Below are positions 23,437 to 34,100 of a DNA stretch of 64,000 nt, one piece after another. The stretch comes from Paraphysomonas bandaiensis. Taxonomy: Eukaryota > Chrysophyceae. The translations under genes were made by a program, and so were the position numbers. The notes beneath the pieces were generated by a model that worked only from the letters and a program-made list of their open reading frames with translations, had not been told where the DNA came from and searched no databases. The stretch is from the NCBI GenBank assembly GCA_965644295.1, contig CBFFRP010000066.1, positions 372,001-436,000 of the forward strand. The letters run 5' to 3'. Within the stretch, counting starts at the first letter, position 1, and every line of letters begins with the position of its first letter.

Positions 23437-23965
23437 TGGACGCGACTGCCTACTTTTATCAGAAGCATGCTTGGAGCGACAAATTGGTGTTTCTACAGTG
23501 GTTTTGCTTCACATTGTGAGCAGCGACGGATGAGTCAGCGCTATTGATTATGAATAATCATAGTTCCCACAATGACTTGATATATCCGAGGGGCAAATTG
23601 AGGGCTTGTCCCCAAATGTGACGTCGAAGGTACAGCCGATAGACGCCGGTATCATCAACACGTTGAAGACGCACTACAGCTACCAGCTGTTACGCTGTTA
23701 CAATACACTGTGGCAGTAGACCTGGGGAAGCCGCTGCCAGATGATTATCCACGTCGTGCACTTGCTTCTGGAAGGAAAGCGAACGTCAGGAATATCATCC
23801 ACATCACTGGACAAGCATGAGACAGAGTGGATGAAAACATCGTTGTGGAGTGTTGGATTAATGCTGGAATGCTTTCAGAGCAAGAAAAGTGTTTACTCGC
23901 GCGATCGCACGGAAAGTCGATGTCAATTCCAGCTGAATATGATGACTCAGCTTGCGCTCAGTAAT
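23437..23965 (+). pseudogene. Degenerate pogo/Tigger-type (DDE_1) transposase
   Basis: Translation in shifting frames gives the core of a DDE_1 superfamily transposase: SALLIMNNHSSHNDLI (23,533-23,583), then after a frameshift PNVTSKVQPIDAGIINTLKT plus HYSYQLL (from ~23,620), then ENIVVECWINAGML (~23,836-23,880). These match, in order, the pogo/Tigger landmarks LLxxDNxxxH, LPPNxTxxxQPxDxGI..xxKxxY and I..CWxxAG. The catalytic Asp expected in the first motif is Asn here, and there are several stops, so it is dead. No terminal repeats recognised. It lies directly after copy 2 of the hairpin-core repeat. Confidence 0.8.
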
Positions 23966-24265
23966 TTAGAGGACGTGTCTTGCGTGAAATTGACTAACAT
24001 TGCCATGAGAGGGGTCCAATTGCTAGAATCATAGTTCAAACATGTTATATAACCCTTGACAATTATAAGACCAACATACTGTGTGTATCTCTTCGTACTG
24101 ATGGCTATGCATCTTCGTGCTGATCTATGAGTTGGATTCACGTTAAATTGATGACAAACAGCATGATTTTACCAACTTTTACGTGATTATACATACAAAT
24201 TTCCCCCATTTTCAGTTTAATTTGGAGGTTTTACGACAAAAAAGATCAGTTTTCCAGAGTGCACG
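23966..24265. other. Spacer between transposase relic and 5S rRNA gene
   Basis: No gene or repeat recognised. Poly-purine/poly-pyrimidine runs lie near 24,235-24,275, next to the 5S gene terminator. Confidence 0.4.
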
Positions 24266-24281
24266 AAAAAAAAGACAAAAA
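24266..24281 (-). terminator. RNA polymerase III T-run terminator of the 5S gene
   Basis: On the minus strand the 5S sequence is followed at once by TTTTT (24,281-24,277), GTC, and an eight-T run (24,273-24,266), as expected for Pol III termination. Confidence 0.8.
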
Positions 24282-24400
24282 CGGACAGTACCCGGACTTC
24301 GCACGTGGTCACCCACCGTACTACTAACCGGGCCAGATGCAACTTAACTTCCGCGAGCGGAACGAGAGCGGGTGCGGTTTGCATTGTATGACCGTCCATA
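24282..24400 (-). rRNA. 5S ribosomal RNA
   Basis: About 119 nt on the minus strand with the full set of eukaryotic 5S landmarks: GGTCATACAATGCAAACCGC after the 5' stem, CCCGCTCTCGTTCCGCTCGC, then GGAAGTTAAGTTGCATCTGG (box A/intermediate element region), CCCGGTTAGTAGTACGGTGG and GTGACCACGTGCGAAGTCC (box C region). The 5' TATGGACGGT pairs with the 3' ACTGTCCG to close helix I. A T-run terminator follows. Single copy in this window, not linked to visible 18S/28S genes. The A-for-C-type deviations in helix II/III are compatible with function but not tested; a diverged dispersed copy is the alternative. Confidence 0.9.
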
Positions 24401-24734
24401 CTAATTGTACGAAATTTATTACATAGAAAACCTTTTAAATTTTTGTGTAGTGTATGTAGATATTTTGACTGTGTATGTGTGCTATGGACAGAGTGTGTAG
24501 ATATAGCAGTATCATAGAAGTATACTGTTGTATTCCACCTCATTATACCGTACCTAACCACAGCAATCTTACCGCTCATTCCATCCAATAAAATACCTTT
24601 ATTCTCTTATACCAACTTCTTATTCGTTCAATATCATCACTATTTCTTCAACCTGAAACTGTTGAGCTTTAAAAAATTGTCCGTTGAGTGCTCTATACAT
24701 ACACACACATATACAGGCATACATATACATACAC

Positions 24735-24829
24735 ACATACATACATACATACATACATACATACATACATACATACATACATACATACATACATACATAC
24801 ATACATACATACATACATACATACATACA
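24735..24829. repeat. (ACAT)n tetranucleotide microsatellite
   Basis: About 95 bp of pure ACAT repeats flanked by ACAC/ATAC-rich sequence, ending 151 bp before the ATG of the prominin-like gene. Confidence 0.97.
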
Positions 24830-24979
24830 CAGAGATGTTCATATAGAGACACATACACACATCTCCTCATCTATATATACATACATACATACACTAGACA
24901 GAGATAACAACATCGTCTCCAGACGATATTTATATTAACCACTATATTATAACCCTCTGTGAGGTGTTTGGCTGTATAC

Positions 24980-27900
24980 ATGTGGAGTGATATGGTGTTT
25001 GTAGTGTACTATATGATCATATGGTTCGTGCCTATGGCGGCCCTTGATATCCCTCGTTTCAGTCAGAATCTTAATGAGGAATCAGATAATATGGCGGATT
25101 ATGATATTATTAAGTGTAACGGTGAGGGGGATGATCGCTCGTGTAGCATGAATGCTGATGGATGGATCGAATACAGTCAGGTCGCATACACACACATACA
25201 TACACACACATACATAGTCATAGAGTCATATAGATATACATACACACATACATATATAGATATACAGATACATGTATAGTCATATACATACACACACGTA
25301 CATATCCGTATAAATTACTAATGATTTTATTTCTTACAGACGAGTGTCGGTTTCTACACAGGAATCAATCTGATTGGAATCGTATTTGTCTTTATGGGCA
25401 CCTTTATTTATTTGGTGTATATACTGTGTCGCTGCTGCTGCAGATGCTGTGGATATGGGCGGAAAAAAAACACGGGCGAAACTATTGCACCGATGGATTC
25501 TAATTCTGAACCTGTGGAAATTGTGAAAATCAAGAAATTAAATCCACTGAAATTAGTCTGTATCTGTCTTGGTATATTGGGTATTGTGATAATGTGCATT
25601 TTGAGCACTGTCCTTGGTAATACAGCACTTACTGAGAGCAGTTCTGGTATTGTGAATGCTCCAGCTGGGGCTCAGCAAATCTCTCAGGATATTGAACCGC
25701 AGCTGACCGAAGTGATGATACAAATAATGAGCACTGTTGTGGTCCCTGCCATGATATCTTTGAATGAAACCATTAACTCTGCGATAAATGTTCCCCAGAT
25801 GACAGCGAGTATGCTGACCCTCAATGAAAGTCTTCCTGAGCTACCGGATGTTGGTGAAATGCTGGATGTGCTCTACAATATTGATAATATAACCACTGGA
25901 AATGTCACGACTGATTTAGTGGATGAGCTGTCTGACTTATTGGATGAACTGATTGTTGACAAAGAGAGAGTAGAGGAGCTAATAAATCTTCTCGGTGATG
26001 ATGTGGATACAATGTCTAGCTCTAATAACGATATGCTGGAGGCTATTGACCGGGCCAATGATACCATCATTGCTACTGAAATGTTTGTATCGGAAGTGAT
26101 TGGTACTGACAATGATGAAGGGCTTGCTGCTGAGGTGCATCGTGACTTAACTGCAATTCAGCGTTCTCCGGAAGGAACCATACCACCTGTCGATGTGTTT
26201 GACGAGGCATCTGACGGGGAGTATGGCAGCACTCGTGTACTCATATCCGGGGGTATGGACGGCAACTCATCTCAAGTACAACTCATGAACGACAAACTCT
26301 CTGTTATTTACACTAATATGTCCAGCCTCCCAAACTACACAGTCACCGCGAATAATATCGTGGCTTTGAACGACACTATCAATGATGCACTTGGCGACTC
26401 GGGAATTCTTAGTAACATCACTGATTCCCTTCTTGCACTGGAGTCGGTGGTAGATAGCTACCCTGCACTCAACATCACTGCTAGCTATGTCAATGAGCTC
26501 TACACCATTGTGCAGTCAGTGGACGAGGATCTCGATACTGCAATCGACATTCTACAGGAGCTATATGACCTTTTTGATGGTTTGCCCAGTGACTTGGCAA
26601 TTTTGTATAGGGAAGTGGAGGCTGTTAGGGTAATCAGCGACATCCTTTCAGCCTTTGAGGTACTCACAGACCAATTGACGGGTGTCAACGAAACACTTGT
26701 GGAGCTTCCCTCTTCACTTGGTTCTTTGACAGATGTCTACGCCGACATAAATGAGACTGCAAGTGATATTGTAAATGACGTGGATGATATGCTGGATGAC
26801 ATCGTGTCTGCCAACGATACTGTTGTCGGCTATCTTGATGATGCTATCGCTTATATGGAAGATATCAGTGAAATGGACGATCAGTTGAATTCATCCCTTC
26901 GCGAATACGATTTCGTTGCTTTCAACGATACCATATATGATGCCAAAGGATACTTAGAGGCTGTTGATTTCAACAGTACTCTCTCTGCTGTGCAGTCACT
27001 GAGAACTACCTTGGAATCTCTGAGTCTCACGTACAACCTTGTGGACGCTTTGCTTCAGTTTCAACTCGATGCGGAAGCGATAGTCAGTCTTCTACAGCGC
27101 GCAGTGGATACAACTAACGGTGGAGCTGATGGGAGCAGTATGGGAGACTACCTCAGTTTAGCTGGGGGCTACTGTTCAGATAACGACGCAGTGTACTGCG
27201 AAGATGACGGTCCTTGTGTGGGGAGTTGTGTGGGTAAGGGTTCCTATCGTTGCGCCAACGAGGGATCGATCCCGTGCAGCGAGGACTCTAATTGTACTTC
27301 GCACTGTCTCGCTGATTCTTCCAGAGCATCTGATCTCCATACTCGCCTTGTGGCGCTATCTTCCACGGATGGCGACATTGATGTGTCCTCCGAACTTAGT
27401 AGTCTGGAGGATGTGCTTTCTAGCAGTAACTTGGATCTGGATTCTGCTCGTGATGCTATTGACTCCTCTGCGAGTGTCGTGTCAGCTGTGAATCTGAGTG
27501 ACATCAATGCTATGCTTTCTATTGTACGGGATGGGTTGGATCAGTACAATGCGACAGGGGCAGTGGGAGATCTAGATTTCAACTTCGCCGACTTAGGAAT
27601 TACTGATATTATTGATCTCCTTGAACCCTTCGAAGATGACGTTGATGATCTTAATGATGAATACCTTCCTATTGTTCGCGACTACTCGTCGACGATGGTA
27701 GCATTCAGGGATTTCCTTTTCACGGAGCTCCACGGGCATGTCGATAACTTCTCCGCGGCAACGCTAAATGCGAAAGTGAGTTCCAGCGGCCCCAACGCAA
27801 TGGTCAAGTTCATAGCGAGTCAGGTGGACTCAATTACACAGTACTTCGATGAGAATCAGGATGGAGTTAAAGTTGAAGAAACCGATTTTAGTGACGACGT

Positions 27901-29326
27901 GGGGAATTCTTTTGAGGTACTGGATAAGATGGGGGCATATGATGTGTCCGGATTCGGAGATATGGATGAGCATGGAGCAATGTATTACCTGTTAAGATTG
28001 TTGAGGAATGGGTCGGTAGTTCACTGGGATTATCCTATGCTCATGGGCGTGTTTGTAAACTCCGAAAACGAGAAATATAGTAACGGAGATGTGTGTGTCA
28101 CTGAAAAATGTGAAGACCATACGCTTGAAGTTCTCAACTCTGAACCTATGAGCTCATGGAATGATGAATTCCCTGATGTCGATATGTCAGCACTAGAGAG
28201 TGTGGAGTACTCAAGAGAAGAGCTTCTTACGATGCTCTGGATTGCTCCTCTGTGCATAGTCTTTTTTGGATTACTGTCCGCCTTGTTCCACGCTGTACAG
28301 AAGTACCAAATGGCCGAGAACGTATTCAACAGTTGCTTTTTGGGATGTATTTTATGTCAGCTCCCAATTATCTTTCTGCTTACAGCATTTTTTTTTGCGT
28401 TCGCCATACTTATAAACGACGGTTGCAACTCCTGGACAGCGATCGGTGAGTTGTACATCACATCTTACGGTGATCCCTTTTGTGCGAACATTCTTGATGG
28501 AAATGGCACATTGTCCGAATGTTTGTTTGATACTAATATTCCCGATTCTATGGGAGGGGGTAATATCACTGTAACAGTGGATGTTCTCTCGTGGTATCGT
28601 GGTATATTTGCTGACGATTGCGCGGGTCGACCGGACCCCTTTGCGACACTTCTACGTTCTCTGGCTGATCAAACAGATGATATTCCTCCAGGTGCAGTGG
28701 ATCATATGCTCGAAGAAAACGAATTAAATCTTCGTGATCCTCTGCTTGATATAATTGACGCAGCTGCTGTCAATACTGGTACAGTCATACACAACTTTTT
28801 AGATTCCCTGGCGGAGGAAGTTCTGACCTGCGATAAGGTGTCAGCAGTGGTTGCTTCTGTAGACAGAGAGACTTGCGACTCATTTGCACCACCTATTCTT
28901 TGGATCGTGGCACCGTGGTATTTGTGTGCATGGCTTATTTGCTGTTTGGCACTTCCTGGTGCCTGCATGAGTGCAAAGCAGAAGGAAACGAGACGTGTCA
29001 GCCCTGCTCTAGCAAAAGAAGTAAATGACGAGGACGAAGAAGCACCAATTGAGGAGTGGCGTAACAATAGTGAGAATGAGTCGCCGCGTTCTCAACGCAG
29101 CGATAGACAAGGCAGTCGAGAGAACGCAGATGGTGTCGGTGAAGGCGATAATGCGGAGAGCCCTGCACCAATTCCTTCTGCATCCCCGGACCCGGTCAGT
29201 ACTACCATTGTCGATGGTACCAAAATGGACCTTCAGGACTTGAGCAACTCCAGCACTCTAAATCAAGACGACGTTGAAAAACCTGATGAGAAAGCTGAGC
29301 ATAGATACCCGGAAACGATGTTGTGA
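24980..29326 (+). CDS. Prominin-like five-pass membrane glycoprotein
   Basis: Exon 1 24980..25180 and exon 2 25340..29326 (159-bp GT..AG intron, phase 0); 1395 aa. N-terminal signal peptide (MVFVVYYMIIWFVPMAALD), TM1 (~76-97) followed immediately by a cysteine cluster (CRCCCRCC), TM2 (~137-158), then a ~870-aa luminal/extracellular loop rich in N-x-S/T sites and short helices, TM3 (~1031-1053), TM4 (~1064-1090), a second loop (~160 aa, N-glycosylation sites, four cysteines), TM5 (~1250-1275) and an acidic, Ser-rich tail. Signal, five TMs, Cys cluster after TM1 and two glycosylated loops is the prominin (CD133) layout. Prominins organise membrane protrusions and cilia by binding cholesterol. 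The first loop is about three times the animal length and has an EGF-like Cys cluster near 27,170-27,320. The family call rests on topology, not residue identity. Start chosen at the first ATG before the signal peptide. Confidence 0.75.
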
Positions 29327-31132
29327 AAACAATAGATAAACTTACGAGTCACTCGTCAATTGTCTTGGTTTGTATTATTTTACTAGTACATTGTTAACGA
29401 AATGGTTTGATCATAATGAATTATAGTTTGCATAATAATTGTTCCTTGCAGCTAAATAAATACTTAACCGTAGTACATACATCACAATGCTCGAAGTACA
29501 ACTTCATCGAGAATTTAAAGTTGATTAAATTCACTCTCACAATAATATAATTGATACCGCCACTTTCACTAATTAATTCATATATTTATGTATATGATAT
29601 TCATAAATTCAACTCTAGACAGCAGTGTACACTCCATACTCCCAATAATCTGACACAAATACAAGTTGTTCGTATAGAAATGTTTACAGCAGATTTTATC
29701 CATAAGAAATATTGATTTTCGTATTATTGTACCAAATTGACAAATTTCACAGTCTGAGAGTTTGAGATATATGTACTTCTATTGATACTTAAATTTAATC
29801 TCTTTGTTGTTGTATTCTTCATTCAGTCTTTTTCTTGAACTGTCTCTATTTTACAAGACATATAATTTTCTTTAGCACTTGCTGCTCTTCCTTTTTTCCG
29901 CATAGCACATATATATGCACAATACGCTATAGCAAAGCATTGGTGTCACACTAGAACCTGTAGGCAACAGTGACATGCATTTTATGGGAATGTAAAGCTA
30001 TTCCAGAGATTGGAAATAATTACCATGACTTCTAGCAGTGCAACAAATAAGAGTTCCAGTCCGAGTTGGAACTACCATCCACCATCCACTACCATACATG
30101 AAGGATGGCTTAAAACTGAATTAACTTAACGTGATATACACTCAATGGTTAAAATTATAAACTATGATCAACCTCACTTATCATTCATTGCCATTCGCCA
30201 AATTCATGATATCTGAACTTTCAACATAGACACGATCTTACATAGACACGATCATACAGTATATGTATTACAGTTTCACTACTATGATTTCTATCATCTC
30301 AATAGTTCATGTAATACTGTACTGCTGTATTCTTCAAGTAACGGTCATAATTTAAATACCTTTGAACAACTGCATTTAATTGCTTACAAATAACAAATCT
30401 TTCTCTTGATCACAGCATATCCCATTTAAAATCAAAAATATCTAAATCTATTTACTACTACTGGCTTGATGTTCATTGTAAAAATAATACCATTCTAAAA
30501 TCAGCTGGGAATTTGCTCCACTCTATATAGGCACGGTCTGATACAGCCAATATAATTTAGTTTCATCTCAATAGTTCAAGTAATACTGTTAATCACCCAT
30601 ATATTCTTCAAGTAACGGTCACAATTCAAATATCTTAGAAATACAGCTTTAAATTGTTATCATACAGCAAAACTCAACACTGCTCAACATTTACACAATT
30701 GATACAATTGCTGCATACATCACTGTTTCAAGTCAACATAACGGATGTGTATTGCCCGACTGTCGTTGAATTCGTTTCAAACTTCGCTATATTATGAAAG
30801 TGTCACAATTTAGTTTCCACTTTATGTACAAAACATACATAAATGGCAACCTAAATCGTTTTGTTGTGCGGATTCTCGAATATAGAATTTAATATATATT
30901 CAATATTAATAGCTTTAAGTAGGAACGCTACTTTTTCCTGATACAAGAGAACTAATTTCCACTGCCAAAATAAGAATTACATGATGGCTGCAAAATAAGA
31001 ATACAAAATTGTATGAGTTTAATCGAATACATTGTGTATACTTGATGAACAAAACTGACGTACACGTTCATCAAATCATTACTCCATGCATACTACTCTT
31101 GATGCTAAATAAATCAAGTACTTCAAATTTTA
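29327..31132. other. AT-rich intergenic region between convergent genes
   Basis: 1.8 kb between the stops of the prominin-like (+) and giant receptor (-) genes. No open frame of note. It contains AT-rich dispersed repeats: 30,137-30,385 and 30,570-30,665 share TATTCTTCAAGTAACGGTCA and TCTCAATAGTTCA(T/A)GTAATACT, and the first also resembles 18,435-18,690. Confidence 0.5.
30137..30385 (+). repeat. AT-rich dispersed repeat, copy B (with partial copy at 30,570-30,665)
   Basis: Shares TCTCAATAGTTCA.GTAATA and TATTCTTCAAGTAACGGTCA, then TTAAATA, with the segment ~300 bp downstream. The 5' half parallels the repeat at 18,435. Likely a local duplication of a decayed element. Confidence 0.6.
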
Positions 31133-34100
31133 CTACAAATGGAAAACGTCCGATGTCTCTTTTTTGACCACTTTCCGCGAGTGACTTCTGTTTCCTGTGG
31201 ATGATACAGACTCGGCGCGGTATATACTTTCGTCACAATTGTACTGACTATCCATGGAGTGAGAGTGTGAGAAAGTAGACTGGAAAGATTGTGCTCTATA
31301 GAGGTTACGTGGTCTCTGAGAGGGGACTGTAGGACTATGACGTTGGTTCCTATCCAGGTGTACACGCGACGGAGAGGAAGTGTAGTGCGGACGGAGATAC
31401 GGAACAGCTGAGGACTGAGGAAAACGAAGACTCGAAGAATGATTCGATGAATGGGAAGACGTGCTTGACAAAATTTCACCTGACATAGGGGTTGAAACGG
31501 ATCGACTTGAACTCTCCGAGGACCTCACTGACCCACTTAGCAATTGGGAATTTAAAGCTTCTGTTGACCGTACAGAAGTTGCTCTATAAAGTTGACCAGA
31601 ATAGCTGCTCATATCATCTGCGAATAGGGCACCGCCTGAAGGAACATCGGATTTCGCTTCGTTTGAGTGAAACGACGGCGCACATGATGAATTGCTATCT
31701 CTGAAGTCATCTTCTCCATCAGAACTCATGATATCAGATGTAGAAAACACATTGGTTTCAAAAAACGACTCCGCATAATCAACTTTTAGTTTGTGGAAAT
31801 CAACAAGTTCATCATTCCATATCGTTACACCCACATCATGCGTGAAACTGCTCTCAGTAACTTCACAAACACTGCTCTCATCGGAACTTTCAGAAAAATC
31901 GGACCCACTTATAGAATCATAATCCGAACTGTTGCTCTCATCAATTGCCACCACATTGTCCTCAGCTGACTTGCCACGAAGTGACATTATATTAACGGAA
32001 CTAGATCGTCGTAGAATGTCTTCTTCGATGCGTGGATTTGGGGATTTCAATTCACTGTGGTTGCGGTGTCGTATGAACACCCCATATATACAACATAGCA
32101 CCACAATTAAGAATACCGATATACCTATAGTTATGCCAGTGACTTCATTCGTGTCAAGTGCATCACTACTTGAAGCTGAGTTAGCAAGATTCACATCTCC
32201 ATCAGGCGTTGGGGATGGAGTGGGACTTACTTCGGCTGGACATGCAGACAACGTAGCCGGTACAACAAGGGCCAGGTTAGTTTTTTCGAGTAAACATTGT
32301 GCAATACAGCTGAAACTGTTTTCATTACTGGAGGGCAGTGTCGAAACGACCACAAATGTCTCAAGTGGAAGGTCACAAAGAGATGATGGAATCTGGCCAA
32401 CAAATCCATTCCCACTAATATCCAGATATTTAAGAGACGTCATTTCCTGTATCGCAGTGAAACTATCATCGACAAAATCATTTTGAAGTCGACGGCCTAC
32501 TGAATCAACGTGATTCCTCATATGATTACCAGACCACAATTCCTTGAGCTTACGCCGTCCAGATGTTCCCAACATATTCGATCCAAGATTTAGGGTAGTC
32601 AGATTCTTAAGTAAACCAAGTTCAAGAGGTAAGGGGCCATCGATGTTATTGTCCGAAAAATAAGCTTCCAGAAGTGTAGTGAGCATCCCAATGCTAGATG
32701 GAATAGTTCCGGATAATTGTCTACTTCTAACATCAAGTACTGTAACTTGGCCAAGGTTATCACAACGCAATCCTGACCACCCACTGTTGCAGATTGATAC
32801 GTTGCTATCACAGGACCATCCTTGGATATCCAAGTCGAATGCCTCCACCAGTTCACAAACTGCTGTCTCTACTGGATTATGTGTCGGGGTAACTGAAGGC
32901 ACATTTGTCGGAGGGATTGTCTCACCGTCAAATGTTGGAACTAGAGTTGGCGATGCAGTCGGTTCATCAATAGGATCCAGAGTTGGAAATAGTGCCTCAT
33001 TTAGAGCAGGTGATAGGGAAGGAAAACTTGTGCTAACATCATTCGAGGGGACAAGGGATGAATAGGATGGCTCTGAGGTAGACGACAAGGTTGGCGATAG
33101 CACCGATGACACAGAGGTCGGAGATGATGTAAAATGATTCGTGGGTATATTACTTGGACTGGGTGCTGGTAATGCAACAGGGAATGAAGTTGGAGCTTCA
33201 GATGAACTGCCGAGCATTGGTGACAGAGTTGGATGTATAGTTGGCTCTGTATACAGGGGTGTAGTAGGAAAATCAGTCGGATATGCTTGAGTTGGTTCTG
33301 GAGTGGGTGCCTCAGAAGGACTGATAGGTGCAATTGTTGGAACTGCTAATGTAGAGTTGGTTAATGAGACTGTGGGAGCTTCAGTCCTAAAGTTTGTTGA
33401 GTTGATTGTAGTTGATGATGACGGCACAAGCGAAACCGAGAAAAAAGGATCAGTAGATGGAGGCACAGTGGGATAAGTAGTCAACACAGAAGGATGTAAT
33501 AACGTAGGAGAATGACTTGGAAGCAATGTAAGATCAGCACTAGGAGCTCGAGTCGGTGACAGAGAAGAGCCTGTAGAAGGAACCGTAGAAGGATTGGCAG
33601 TAGGAGACTGCGTAGGAAGTAATGTAGGCGATTGTGTCGGATCTACACTGGGATTAAATGTGGGAGTCAGTGTGGGAGCAATAGACGGTGTCGATGTTGG
33701 AACACGAGTAGGATGGACTGTAGGATCCGCAGTAGGAGTTCGAGTCGGTGACAGAGAAGAGCCTGTAGAAGGAACCGTAGAAGGATTGGCAGTAGGAGAC
33801 TGCGTAGGAAGTAATGTAGGCGATTGTGTCGGATCTACACTGGGATTAAATGTGGGAGTCAATGTGGGAGAAATAGACGGTGTCGATGTTGGAACACGAG
33901 TAGGATGGGCTGTAGGATCCGCAGTAGGAGTTCGAGTCGGTGACAGAGAAGAGCCTGTAGAAGGAACCGTAGAAGGATTGGCAGTAGGAGACTGCGTAGG
34001 AAGTAATGTAGGCGATTGTGTCGGATCTACACTGGGATTAAATGTGGGAGTCAATGTGGGAGAAATAGACGGTGTCGATGTTGGAACACGAGTAGGATGG

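Noticed and set aside
24217-24588. 123-codon minus-strand frame around the 5S gene
   Set aside because: Its middle is the 5S rRNA sequence; the frame is chance.
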